DNA of 64,000 nucleotides from Sipunculus nudus (GCA_026874595.1 CM049311.1:33317176-33381175), one strand, 5' to 3'. Positions 49,114 to 60,614 are shown, numbered from the stretch's first letter. The notes: generated by a model not told the origin, from the letters alone. Program-made: numbers and translations.

Positions 49114-51445
49114 CTGGTACTGTCAGATAATGGATGACACAGAATGGAATATTCATATACCAGGTTACTGGAGGGAGTAAAATTAGATACAGAGGGCGAT
49201 ATCTGGTTCACTGGCACTCGGAGTCACGAACCAGCTGCTGCCTGCTATCCATTTCCTTGATCATACATATCCATGAAGAGGTCTGTTCATAGTATGTAGT
49301 TACAGTTGCAGAATTTATCCTACTTCCAGTGAACGTTTCGTTTTTTATATGATATTTTTTCTTTGCTAGCGGGATGACTGTGTGCTCAGTATAAATTGAA
49401 AAAAAGTCAAAATAAGATATATATGATATATATGAACGTTACACTGAAACCACAAACTTGTCATTTTGACGACTTTACGGTCGTCGCAGGAGTTGGGTCG
49501 TCAATTTAAATCCCTCATTTGACGAGTCTTTTGGGAAATCAAAAGCCAATGACGACTCTGGAACCTCCTCGAATTAGTAACTCGTCATATCGGGTTTCTA
49601 AAAACAGAAATATATATCTTTGTGTATGTATGAATTGTATGCGGATAAAAATAAATAATAAAAATTCAGGGAAACTGCATTGTTTATTTAAACCTTTTCC
49701 TTCGAAGTAAAACGTATACATACACGTACATACATAATTAACTGTTATGGTGTGACATATATATCACCTGTATCACAACTAAGTCCATTTTGTTCTGATT
49801 TTTCAGTCCAACACTGCGTTATAACTGTCCTTTCTTTTTTAGACTTGTCCTGCTGGAAATTGGACCTCGCAGTTAACGCTAATTGCAACTTGTTTAGCCT
49901 CAAACTGTAGTGGGTGATGAGTTAATATATTTTTTTTTTTGGGGGGGGGGGGGGGTAATAGGGATTTAAAACACCATTTAAAATTTCAGTTCGTTCAATG
50001 TTAATATGGTTTCCATGGATGAAATGAATGGTATATTTCGTGAAACATCAAACGGATAGAAATATAAATTCCGATTATGTTATAAAAAGCGTTATATTAG
50101 GTCACGCACCTGTACCAGTGAAGGAAAGACTTGTGTTCATATAAAAACATAAATCTTATGAAAACATAATTATGGAAAAATATATTTGTTAAACTCAATT
50201 AAAATTTTCTTTGATTGCGTTTCCGATATTTGAATATGTGATAACATTCGGAAAGCGAAAAGGGTAATACTTACCCCGAAAGGGGTAATATTTAATCTGA
50301 AAAAGCGAGTACTCGAGTACTTTTGAAAAAGTGCAAAAGTACTCAAATGTGTACTCGAGTACTTTTAAAGTACTCAGTACTCGTACTCGAGTACTTTAAA
50401 AGTACTCGGACCCAACTCTGCCGGACATCAAAGGCTGCCAAGGCCTCGGTTACAATATATGGTAAAATCAGATACTACTGGAAAATATAAATTAACTCTC
50501 GACAAAATACGTTGAAAAGCTTTATTATTGGGTAAACTTTGGCAATGTTTTCATATCACTCATATGCCATCTACTTCCTTCAGATTTCATGTATTAATTT
50601 GTTACACGTTTACCAAGCACATTTAATAACTTAAAAGCATTGCTAATATATGGTATATTGATGCAAGTTCAGTAAGTGCATGCGTCATTTTATTACTTGA
50701 TAGATATTTTAAGGATGTGTTTGTAGCCCTATATCCATACCACTACTTTACTGTTGATTATTTGTGCAGTAACATGGTGTGTTTTGCCGTATCAGCGTCA
50801 GGACACACCAAATAAAATAAGTGCTCTACGAAATCGGCGCTCCCTCATGTTAAAGAATTTTTTTCACGGAGCACTGTGTCTTCGTTATTGATGTAGCTAA
50901 TGCATTACTCATTTAGAGGGGTCAGGGGCCACATGCTTGAATCCGCTAAGCAGCATCAGATATTGCCCCAACTCCCCTGTTTGTTCCCTTAGCCTCCCCT
51001 ATGTATAAGTGTAACACCCTTCAACCGATGAAAACGAACATCTTCCAGTTAGGCATTTTGGAACAGCATTTTGGACTACTTTCATCAAATGTCAAACATT
51101 AAAATGATTTTTTTACATGACAAGGAAACGCATTCTGTTTATATTTCACATGCGGATATTAACAAACATTACTCGTTATGTAAAGTCCTTACCACAAATA
51201 CAAATTATGTAATTTGCCTTGTAACAGGTAATACATTCTTACGTGAACTAACAACATTACTCTCTTCACTACATTAATACCTACACCACAGGTGTATTTA
51301 GAAACCCCGGTACATAGTGGGTGGCATATTTTGAAGCCCATAATCCCTAACCAGCAGAAACGTACTCTTGTGAGTCCGATCAGTGCAGTGAGCCACGGGA
51401 CAAAAAAGTAGCACCCACTGTTAAAACCTTAAGTAAAAATCATAC

Positions 51446-51450
<5 letters not shown>
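49114..51450. other. Intergenic, largely unassigned
   Basis: Contains a TTTTTTGGGGGG run at ~49930 and the AGTACTCGAGTACT repeats. No gene found. Confidence 0.5.
50295..50422. repeat. Repeats of the palindrome AGTACTCGAGTACT, hAT-like end
   Basis: GAGTACTCGAGTACTTTTGA, GTGTACTCGAGTACTTTTAA, CTCGTACTCGAGTACTTTAA and finally GTACTCGGACCCAACTCTG, which looks like a hAT inverted end. Confidence 0.65.

Positions 51451-51480
<30 letters not shown>
51451..51480 (+). repeat. Poly(A) tract of 30
   Basis: Uninterrupted A run, possibly the tail of a retroposed sequence. No recognisable body upstream. Confidence 0.9.
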
Positions 51481-51483
<3 letters not shown>

Positions 51484-51797
51484 GCAACAAACAGAAGATT
51501 GTTATCTTTTGATACCTAAACCAAGGAACAAAACATCTATTATATACCTAGTCATTATAACATTACATTACATCTCTCTTGATAATTGCAAAATTAAATG
51601 TGTATCGACTTGTGATGATATTAATAAAAACGGAAAAAAGTCATCCGCTCGACCGATAATTCTGGTTCCATATTTCGTGAAACACTTTTTTCTGTGGCCT
51701 AAAGTGTGTTCGCTTTTTATTGACTGCAATAAAGCAATGGGATGATAGACTGTTCTATCACTGCGACAGCTCGAGTTGACATCAAACCTTAAACGCG

Positions 51798-51901
51798 ATG
51801 GGAAACCAGTCGGTCTCTGAGAAGATTCAAGTATTTTCTGGAGGATGCACACTACATGGAATCAGTGTTATCGGTGATAGCACTGCTACTAAAGCAAGAA
51901 G
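51798..51901 (+). CDS. DEG/ENaC/ASC-family cation channel, exon 1 (N-terminal cytoplasmic)
   Basis: Starts at ATG 51798 and ends at a GT donor (gtacga) after two bases of a codon, giving 34 codons plus AG. The peptide begins MGNQSVSEK and carries CTLHGIS, which contains the His-Gly pair (residues 20-21) conserved just before TM1 throughout the degenerin/ENaC/ASIC family and needed for gating. Joined to the exon at 54006, the split codon becomes Arg and the frame reads ATKARRLFWGSLVIAG, exactly the expected HG-to-TM1 spacing for this family. This exon was recognised from that join and is too short to be seen alone. The start is the first ATG; the short N-terminus is typical of FaNaC/ASIC-like members. 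Confidence 0.85.
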
Positions 51902-52614
51902 GTACGACTAATATAACATTAATTTTCATGGTTAATTTTATCGTATTTAACTATTAAAGTTTCAGTAATACGAATATAGCGTTAAACAAAAACTAAGCAA
52001 ACAGGTTTTGTGACATTTTTTGCCCGTCTGACCTGAACGGCGGTTGTTTACCTACCTTCCTTAAGATTTTATGTTATCTTGGCTTACTCTGCACATATGT
52101 TAATTAACTCTAGGTAAATCATTTTTAGTCAACGTAGCAATGTAGACCAACGGATAAACCATTTTACCTAATGTTAATGGTCGCATATGCGCGGAAGTTG
52201 AACGGTCATAGCTGCAAAACGCCCTCTGCAAATCTCTAACTGCAATTAGTAAAACATACAAATTAAAAAAAAAAGTCACATTTTCCAAAATTTACTTATA
52301 TATCAATGAAATGCTGTATTTCAGAAATTAATAAAATAGCAAAATGACTGAAAATATGATCTGATTCCCCCGTTTCGACGACACTGTAGAACTCGGACAT
52401 TATAAACGCTAAAATCATGCTGGTGTTATAGATTAGAATTTTTTAAAGAAAGCATTTTTACCTTCTTGTTGGTTTCCGAAGCGACACTATTTCCTTTTTT
52501 TTGCTCTCAAATTACTTCATGTTGCTAATTTTTTTTTTTAATTTTAAAAATTCAAACACCTCATTTTGGGGACAGGACTCTGCTGCCCAACCCCAGAAAC
52601 ACACCTGATTCCTG

Positions 52615-53195
52615 AAAATAATTGACCTCACCACCACAGTCCATATGCGCCGCCCTTTTCACCAAATTATGATAATGAGACGCCGAAACGCTCCTTCGCA
52701 CAAGGCTTTCCATGCCCATTGTTGCACTAGCTCTTAACAACACAATAGTGACGTCACAAAGGTCGATGACGTATGATGTCGCATTTATGACGTCATCACC
52801 TGGATATCGCGATATCTTTGTTCTCAAGTGTTGAGTTTATCGCAGTCATTTTGAACTGTTTTGCTATTTTTTGGATTATTTGTCTCATACGAATTACGCG
52901 CCAGGTAAGACATTTTCATTCACTTGGTAGAACTTGGTAGCCTAGAACTTATTATACTGTCTCCTTTGTAAAAATATCTCGGAAAACGTGCCGACTAAGG
53001 GACTGGTACAGACGGGTTCTGTTTGTGAGAAGTCTAAAAAATTATGAAAATTTTTGTTATTGTAAGGCGACTGACGGGTTACGGTAATATCGGCGACCTG
53101 GTTGCCTGCATTGAACAGTTATGCTCATGATTATTCAATAAATGAATATGCTATAGAGGTCACGCAAAGTTCATGGTGAGGTCAATTGTCCCTAA
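52615..53195 (+). repeat. Dispersed 0.5-kb repeat R, copy 2 (intron of the ASC channel gene)
   Basis: Inverted copy of 38230-38830. Contains TGACGTCA-type sites at ~52751 and ~52788, TTATTTGTCTCATACGAATT and AATAAATGAATATGC. Confidence 0.78.
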
Positions 53196-53322
53196 ACGCC
53201 AGAACTTGGTTCCAGATCCACCTCTGATAATATTATAATTATAACAATATATTGAGAAAATGGGGGGAGGGGTTACAACGTTACAAAGGCTCGTGTCTGG
53301 TGTTTGTCGAAGTCTCTGTCTC

Positions 53323-53346
53323 CCCCCCCCCCCCCCCCCCCCCCCC
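53323..53346 (+). repeat. Poly(C) run
   Basis: A run of 24 C in the ASC channel intron. Confidence 0.9.
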
Positions 53347-53671
53347 ATGCGCCTGTGGATGATTAATCATATTTACAAAGCCTTGTCCGCTATCAACTCT
53401 CGCCTCACATAGAAAAATACAGAGACCAGCGGATAAATACATTTGTTACTTTTAAACAACACCCACTATGCCGAAGAATGATTCAGGGATAACTCCTGAT
53501 ACGTTTGTCAATCAAAGCCTCACGTTAAGATCAGCGATTGCGCTATCTATGCATGTTATAGTATGTAGGGCAGTGGCAGTTCAGTTTTCGTGATTGACTA
53601 GTGTCACAACTACGAGAGTCCTCTTTCCATGGTAAAATACTTTCCGCATCTGTTTGACACAATTTGAAAGC

Positions 53672-53945
53672 AAGGGCGTCAATTTAGGGGGTAGGGATGG
53701 GGGTATATAAAATCCCCCACTTCTTGGCAAGGGGGATGGTCAATGTAATCATCCCCCCCCCCCCCCCCCACTATTCAGAGAATAATATTTATATATTACA
53801 AAATAAAAATATTAATAAATAGAATTATAGATTTTGGTTTCATTTGTGAGTTAACTGTGAAATATTATATCTAAACGTAGTTTTGAATCAACTTATAGAC
53901 TTAAACATGATAGCTTATTTCTGAAACCTTATGCTAAATTTCAAT
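53672..53945 (+). mobile_element. MITE family D, copy 2 (in ASC channel intron)
   Basis: AGGGCGTCAATTTAGGGGG left end, GGGGGTATATAAAATCCCCC, GGATGGTCAATG, then AT-rich sequence matching 6950-7140 in reverse. Contains a C16 run. Confidence 0.75.
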
Positions 53946-54005
53946 ATTTTACTTGTGATTAATTATCATTTTTATTCATAACACGTTTTCATAATACGTT
54001 TTCAG

Positions 54006-54525
54006 GTTGTTCTGGGGAAGTTTAGTGATTGCCGGGTTTGGCTTTGTAATCTACAAAGGAACTGAATTAACCATGAGAGCTATAGATCCAAAAATTCAAA
54101 CCAGTTTGTCCGTAATAACCGGGCTGCCTGAACTAGAAATGCCTGCAATAACCATCTGCAACAAAAATGTGTTTAGGAAATCGTATATTGACGAAAACCC
54201 GAGGATTACAAAACATTTAAAAAGGTTTTGGGGTATAAACACGAGTAAAAGCAGACAAAATGTAAATATCACTGAACATATTTTAAAGGCTGCACATAGC
54301 CTGGAAGAAACCTTAGTTCTTTGTTCAATATATGGCCAGGAAAGGGACTGCTTCAATATGTTCACCGGAATAGTGACAGAACGAGGCTACTGCTACACTT
54401 TCAACCGGAACAAGACACTGCTGACGTCACTTCCTGGAGAAGACTTCGGGGTGCAGTTTCTGCTGAACGTAAAAGAGTCGGAGTATTTTCTAAACGACAA
54501 GACAATCGGAACTTCGGGTTTCAAG
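54006..54525 (+). CDS. DEG/ENaC/ASC-family cation channel, exon 2 (TM1 and start of extracellular domain)
   Basis: The acceptor cgttttcag precedes base 54006; the exon ends at a gtatga donor in phase 0 and encodes about 173 residues. TM1 is FWGSLVIAGFGFVIY. Then comes MPAITICNKN, the family signature (usually FPAVTICN) just outside the membrane, around residue 80. Later comes ERGYCYTFN, the G-x-CYTFN motif of the extracellular domain, around residue 162. N-glycosylation sequons are NVNIT and NRNKT. These are sodium-permeable trimeric channels gated by acid, peptides or mechanical force; the gating stimulus of this one cannot be told. The thumb, post-TM1 cysteines and TM2 exons are missing; I did not find them between 54526 and 64000. 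The 2.1-kb intron before this exon carries two repeats. Confidence 0.94.
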
Positions 54526-55108
54526 GTATGACGAAGGTTTATATATATGATACAAACAGGTTTTCTAGCAAGACCATATGTTGTCGGTGCGTGTTGTCTG
54601 TAGTCAATGTCCGTGCAGTTAATTTTTCAGTTGTGTGTATGTGTAGTCCTGCCTTGGTTTGAATATGTGAATTCACCTTTTAATAATTGTTCTTTTAAAT
54701 ATAATTTAGCATAAATGCTAGGTTAGATCAATAAAAATCACATTATTAATCACTTGAATATTCCTATTTTAATTTTGTAAAGGTGATTAATCACAGGTCT
54801 GAACTTTGTACAGTCAATTTCAAGCCCAGTCTTTTTTAAAATCGGAATTAGTAGTGCTTTTACATTCTATAGGAAATTTTCCAGAATATAAAAAAAAATA
54901 TAATTCTTATCACAATGGGACAAAGTATATCAACATTCTGCTTGAGGAACGAAGTTGGAATTGGATCTAGATCACAACTTTAGGTTTTCGAGCTCACAAT
55001 TGGTTTCTGATGTCTTCTTCTGAAACATTTGAAAATCACACCACGTGGGCGTTTTCCGTTTATATTGCTGTTAATTAAAATTTGTCTTATCTATTTTGGA
55101 CCTAATTT
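54526..55108. other. ASC channel intron (start)
   Basis: Follows the donor at 54526. No next exon with ASC motifs seen. Confidence 0.5.
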
Positions 55109-55740
55109 TTAATATTTTCTCCGTAAAAAAAAGTCTGCACAAGATTCTGTCAGATCTGTCCGTGAATCATGGATCGAGTACTGTGGTTTCAGAGCCTGTC
55201 CGAATATTGAGTTCATTAATCTATAAAGCCTTCCATGGTCAGCTCCGCAATTAAGAACACTCTCCGACAAATAGTCCGTCCTTGTTCTTGTAACACAAGG
55301 GTAGTAAATATAACGCGTTTTATGCATTTGCAGTAAGTTTTCATGGGTCTTGTTTTTCTGCCATCTCCTTTCGCACTTATGGTATTCCCTTTTTTGTCTT
55401 TCAAGTCGTCTGTAAACCAAGTGGTCTATCGACCACAGTTCAATCAATCACAGCTGACAGCTTAATATTAAACTGTGTAACAAAGAGTTTATGTGAAGTA
55501 AATTAATAACCATTTCATTTTTATCTTTACTAATCTTATCCATATGAATCCTACTATATTTACGATACGTAATCTCGGTCTTTCTCAGTGTTGGTTTGGA
55601 TATGGTACCTACACTCTGCACGAGGCAATGATCAGATATGGATGGACCAGCCAGATTTTACAATGAGATAGTCCAGAGTGTGTACTTTCTCATGTGTAGG
55701 AAAGTCAACCAATTGTATACGCCTGTAGTATTCCATGAAC
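55109..55740 (-). pseudogene. Non-LTR retrotransposon (LINE) fragment: endonuclease end and EN-RT linker
   Basis: On the minus strand, 55740-55640 encodes QLVDFPTHEKVHTLDYLI, the C-terminal motif of APE-type LINE endonucleases. Then 55447-55109 encodes a stretch with ERRWQKNKT, TDYLSESVLNCGADHGRLYR and CADFFLRRKY, which matches the linker between endonuclease and reverse transcriptase of Jockey/CR1/RTE-like elements. The two parts are in different frames with stops between, and no RT core follows downstream of 55109. Old, inactive fragment. Confidence 0.78.
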
Positions 55741-56204
55741 CAAAAAATGAACCCCTATTAGGCCTCAAAACGTGGATCTGTACTAATCGTGAAAATATCC
55801 CCAAACCGTAAAATATGTCAAAGTCGCATATTTGATTTTTCACAAAACATGAAAAAATATGCTTCTAAACGTGAAAGGCTATCTCCAAACCGTTAAACGA
55901 AACCTGAAAAAAAAAAATATTATAGGAAAACGATTTCACATTTTCGTAATCGGTAACGTTCTGTGAAATCATGGTTCGTGCAAGACTCAGTGTCAATTTT
56001 CGGGGAAAAACTGATTTCACGGTTAGTGCTGCTGACATATTTCGTGAAATCACGATTCAAACTAGATTCTGAATCGTGAAACTAGAGCCATCGTGTATGA
56101 CAAACGTGAAAAAACTGAAACCAGAAAAAAATCTATGCTTACTTCCGAACATACCTGTCACCTTGCTCATAATTGTCTGCTGAATACGCAAAGATTTAAT
56201 GACT

Positions 56205-57305
56205 GAGATAATTCATAAAGGAAAAATAAATATTTATCTCGTACGTACGACATACTATCTCGTACGTACGACATATTATCTCGTACGTGGGACATATTAT
56301 CTCGTACTTTGGACATATTATCTGGTACGTTCGATATATTATCTCGTACGTACGAAATATTACCTTGTACGGACGACATATTATCTCGTAAGTATACGAC
56401 ATATTTTCTCGTACGTACGACATAATAAATCTTACGAATCAGAATTAGAGACTAGACAATATGTAAGCAATATGTAAATGTAAAATAATGTTTTTTTTCA
56501 CATTAACTATATTAACAAATCTGAGGTGTAGAGTTTACCACCCCTTCAGCCTGACATACGAGGAAAAGACTTATATTAGAATTTCTTTAGAAACCTTCCC
56601 ATGAAATATCCATTCTCAGTTATTTAAAATCATACTGTTTGGGAGCTGTACCTCTTGTCAGAACCCATCCTTTCCAAAAAGTTGTTTCAGTATGGCAAAA
56701 GCAAGATTTGTTTCTTATTTTAGTTATGACAGGCTCTCTATAATAGCATAATACACAGCTAACAAAATTTAATAACCTATTAAAAAATGAAATCACTGTA
56801 TATGACTGTTAGATAACGATTTGATAAATTTTACTTCCCTGAAATATATCAGAAAGCTAGACACAAAAATTTATAAACGAATCGCATTTAAATTTGGAGT
56901 TTATATAACCAAAATAGATACATAAATAAACATATGTATATTTTTTCTTTTCAACGGTGTTACGACGATTTGCAAGGAGGTGGAGATGTTGTGTAATTAG
57001 GGTGAAAACACGAAAAATTTATCATATATTGCTTATACATATATCAGTTGGCCTGTTGTGTAGTCTGTGAATCAGATCCGTTACATTAATTATGTCGTAC
57101 GTACGATATAATATGACGTACGTACGATATAGTATGTCGTACGTAAGAGATAGTATGTCGAACGTACGAGATAATATATCGTACGTGAGAGATAATAATT
57201 CGTACATACATGATAATATATGTCGCACGTACGAGACAATATGTCATTATTACAAGAGAGTATGTCGCACGTACGAGATAATAATTAATTTTTCTTTTAC
57301 CAGGT
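56205..57305. mobile_element. Foldback-like element with long inverted repeats made of ~21-bp units
   Basis: The left arm (~56205-56490) contains about nine units like TCTCGTACGTACGACATATTA. The right arm (~57020-57305) contains the reverse complement. The matching continues outside the arrays (AAAGGAAAAATAAATATTTA versus AAAGAAAAATTAATTATT) and inside them (GACATAATAAATCTTACG versus GACATAATTAATGTAACG, and CAGACTACAC/GAGACTAGAC). The ~530-bp spacer has no ORF. Confidence 0.82.
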
Positions 57306-57479
57306 GATAAGCAATACGCTTTCGTAATTTATGGCATATTTATGACATAATTAAATCGATGGAAACTTGAAAAAAAAACCACTCGCACCAGAACACCTTG
57401 CAAATCATGTTGTTATCAAAACCTGCATGCATATTCAGTGATCTGAATAGGAAAAGGAAAATCACAAAAGGAAAGGTTG

Positions 57480-58345
57480 TTCAAAGACTATTCTTCTTCT
57501 CTCCATTCCTTCTCTGCTTCTTCCTTGTCCTCTCAGTGTTTTTTCTTCTTTCTTATTCTTCCTCTCTCCTTTTTTTCTTTTCTGTTTGCTCTTCGCCTTG
57601 TTTTATGTTCAATGTCTCCTTCCTCTTCCTCTCATCTTTAAATTTTTTTATCTTCTTCTATTGTACGATTTCGTCCTTGCTCTCCTCCTTACATTTCTTA
57701 TTATAACCCGCAAGCCTTTTTCTCTCTCATCTCACCATCTCATTCTTCTTTTTCTTCTTGTCTTTCTAATTTTCGTCTTTCTCTTTTTTATCCTCATTTA
57801 TTTTTATCTTCCTCTATTCGCTCTCCTTCTGGCTCTACTTCCTTAGCTTCCTTTAAATTTCTTCTCCGTGTATTCAATTTTTTTGTCTTCCTTTTTCTTC
57901 TCATGTTTTGAATCTTCTTCCCCTTCTACTGTCTACCATCTCACTTTATTCTATTTCTACTTTTAGTTCTTCTTCGTCTTGCCCATCTTATGCTATTACT
58001 TACATTCGCTTTCTTTTCTTCTAGTGTATCTTCTTCCTTTCTGTACAACTCTTTTTCAATGCTTTCCTATTTTTCGTATTTTCCCCCTTCTTATTCCCCT
58101 TCTCATTCTACCTACTTTTCTTGTCACCTACTTTTCTTCTTCCTTTGTCTCTTCTCATCTTTCTCTTCTCTCTCCTCTTTTTCTTTCCTTCTGTTTCTTC
58201 ACTTTGTTCATTGCTTGCCTTTCTTCTAGTCCGTATTCTCTCCTATACAATTCACCCTTTGCCTTCTGTTTTTAATTTTTCACCGTCTTAATCCCCTCTC
58301 CTATACATTCTGCTTTTTTCGTAGTCTGCTTTTTCTTCCTCTTTT
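57480..58345 (+). repeat. Polypyrimidine (TTC/CTT-rich) tract
   Basis: About 850 bases almost wholly C and T on the + strand, with runs of TTCTTCTTC. The Phe/Leu/Ser-rich open frames here reflect composition only. Confidence 0.85.
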
Positions 58346-58589
58346 TTTTACCTAAGCTCACAGAAAGTTATATATTAACTATAGCGATCTGCTGCTGTCC
58401 GAATTCCTTCAGTTTGGGCGACCATTACTAGAGCGGCTCTAGTAACTTCGACACACTTTCTGATGATGCATAATTTAATCAGTTGAACGAGCGCGGTGGT
58501 ACCTTTAATGTTTTCTTGATAATTATAGGCATTTTTATCCTTATGTTAAATTGCAAAATTATACCAATTGTGTAACTTTCTCAGGTCCC

Positions 58590-58975
58590 TTTTATTTGTG
58601 TTCCTTTTCTCTCTCCGCGACTTCTTGCTCTCTTTTCGTTTCATCTTCCCTTTTTATTAATGTTTCATTTTTTCTTTAGTTCTTCTCATTTCCCTATTTC
58701 CCTCTTCTTCTTTCTTTGTCTTCTCTCCCCTTTTATTCTTGTTCTTCCTTTTTTCTTTCTCTTCTTCTACTTCTTATTTTTAACATCTTCTTTCTCTTCT
58801 TCGTCTCTCATTCATTACTCTTCTTTTTAGTCATCTTTTCCCGCTTACTTTTTTTCTGACTAGTATTTTCCATCTAATCATCTTCTCATACTTCATCCAT
58901 CATCCTTATTATTCATCCATCACCATCATCTCATTATTCTTATTGAGCCCATTCTTCTTCTTTTTATATATTTTT
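58590..58975 (+). repeat. Second polypyrimidine tract
   Basis: Continues the same bias after a ~250-base normal stretch. Directly precedes the SINE at 59002. Confidence 0.8.
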
Positions 58976-59001
58976 TATTATTGTCATTCCTATTAATATT
59001 A

Positions 59002-59160
59002 TGCCTGGATAGCTAAGTGGTAAAACGCTCGGCCTTACCCCTGGCAACCCGAGTTTCGATTCCCGGCGAGGCTAAAAGAGTGGTAGTTGCCCGTCTAAGG
59101 CTGTAGGTTTTCTCCGGGTTCTCCGGTTTCCTATACTTCTAAGAACTACCGAGCTTTATC
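59002..59160 (+). mobile_element. SINE copy, 3'-truncated
   Basis: GCCTGGATAGCTAAGTGG (A box), GAGTTTCGATTCC (B box with one extra base) and TTTTCTCCGGGTTCTCCGG core. Same family as 43476; the tail is missing. Confidence 0.82.
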
Positions 59161-60198
59161 ATTCTTCTTCTCCTTCCAAAATTTGGACGCCATCTGGACC
59201 CATATCTTTATTCATCTTTCGCGTTGCTGAAAGAGCTGGCGGATGGAGTTTTTTTTTCCGATTCCTCCATTCAGGCAGCTCAAGCGCAATCTTTAACTTC
59301 TTAATAATAATATTGATATTATGCCAAAAGATTGAATCTTACTGTATCTATGATTATATAGAAAACTGAAAAGGAGAAACAGATTTATTTTGTTTCTTCG
59401 AACTGAAAATAATAGCTATGTTTCCCTGGACAAACATTATCTATGTATTCGTAACACATGGTATACCTTCTGTGTATTAAAAATTAAATAGAATATTGCA
59501 AATTATTTTATGCATAATACATAGATATACTCTCGTTTGTTAGTCAAAATCATTTATTCTCCTTTATGAGAGGAGTTTTTATATATTCACAGAATTTTCC
59601 AGGAAGGTTAATTTAAGGTATTCTAATCCAAACATATAAATACAGAAAGAAATGCAAGTTGATGCCTATTTAAAAAAAGGGTTTCTTCTTGATGGAACTG
59701 CATCAGAGCATAACAGCCCGCTTTAGTTATTGCATCCACATCATTTATAGATTTATTTACATTTTTTTTTCATAGTAAAATTGTTGTTTTGTGAGCAGTT
59801 ATACCTTCATACTGTGCTCAACCAATGAAAATGTGTAACATTCCCCAATTTGTTGCTATTATCATGCCGACTTTTAGGCATGATATGAAGGTAAATGAAT
59901 GAAGCGGCCGTATCTCTATAACTATAGCTCACATGTTTTTCAGTAATCTAAACTAGGACCACCATCTGAATCCAAGGAATTTTTTAAGGATTTATTTCCA
60001 AAACAATGCTGCGTTCCTGAAAATACCATAAGGAGACAATGAGAAGGGTCTGCGCTCTCTGAGTGCTTATATCTAGTTTAACTGTCTTTACTCACTTAAC
60101 ATTAAGAAATATAACATTTTCTTAAAAGTCATGCATAGCTTAGAAATTCTTATAGTACCCGACATATGTAAAAACATTACAAAGGTAGATTATTGTAA

Positions 60199-60201
<3 letters not shown>
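59161..60201. other. Nothing recognised
   Basis: AT-rich; no gene or repeat family recognised. Confidence 0.5.

Positions 60202-60260
<59 letters not shown>
60202..60260. repeat. (TA)n microsatellite left of the TRIM
   Basis: About 59 bases of TA repeats directly abutting the left LTR. Confidence 0.95.
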
Positions 60261-60264
<4 letters not shown>

Positions 60265-60336
60265 ACGGGGTGACATAAAAGCGGACCGAACTGTCTCGCT
60301 AGTGAAGCTTCCCCTGAGCAAAATGTCTTCGTAACA
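60261..60336 (+). repeat. TRIM left LTR (76 bp)
   Basis: TG...CA direct repeat. Matches the right LTR at both ends but lacks the 77-base tRNA-like block. Confidence 0.85.
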
Positions 60337-60454
60337 AAATGGGGGCTCGTCCGGGATGACGGTAAACTGTGTGGCCCAGGGAATAAGCTCACCAAGTGTG
60401 ACTCCTGGGATAATTAGTCTTGTTCCGATAGCAGAACGCTCTTAGGAGGGGGTG

Positions 60455-60609
60455 TGTTACGGGATGACATAAAAGCGGACCGAACTTCTCGCTAGTGAAG
60501 TTTGCCTTTCTAGCGAAGCGGTTGGTATGCCGGACTTGTTCGCCACCGACATGGGTTCGAATCCGGGATCGGTCCAATGTTGTCCCCTGAGCAAAAGGTC
60601 TTCGTAACA
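60455..60609 (+). repeat. TRIM right LTR (155 bp) with tRNA-like block
   Basis: Same ends as the left copy, with an extra block at about 60504-60582 that carries RNA polymerase III box-like motifs. Confidence 0.82.
60504..60575 (+). ncRNA. tRNA-like segment (pol III A and B boxes) inside the TRIM right LTR
   Basis: TAGCGAAGCGGTTGG (60511-60525) fits the A box and GGTTCGAATCC (60554-60564) is a perfect B box, spaced as in a tRNA. The acceptor and T stems pair poorly, so I call it tRNA-derived rather than a working tRNA gene. Confidence 0.65.
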
Positions 60610-60612
60610 ATT

Positions 60613-60614
<2 letters not shown>

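Larger units (their letters stand above)
60261..60609 (+). mobile_element. TRIM-like miniature LTR element inserted in a TA microsatellite
   Basis: Two direct repeats, 60261-60336 (76 bp) and 60455-60609 (155 bp), both begin TGTTACGGG and end CTTCGTAACA, so each has TG...CA ends with inverted TGTTACG/CGTAACA termini. Three bases after the first copy comes TGGGGGCTCGTCCGGGAT (60340-60357), which I recognise as the tRNA-Pro-type primer-binding site. Just before the second copy is a polypurine tract AGGAGGGGG (60444-60452). The internal region is about 118 bp and non-coding. The element is flanked on both sides by TA repeats, which hides the target duplication. It is too small to be autonomous. 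Confidence 0.85.

Noticed and set aside
55658-55843. Independent small ORF on the minus strand
   Set aside because: It is an out-of-frame reading of the LINE endonuclease end at 55640-55740.
56167-56477. Repetitive frames with YVRDNMSYVRD-type periodicity
   Set aside because: Both strands are open because the 21-bp unit is a multiple of three without stops; explained by the foldback arms.
57398-58275. Phe/Leu/Ser-rich frames resembling membrane proteins
   Set aside because: By-product of the polypyrimidine tract; hydrophobicity follows from T-rich codons.
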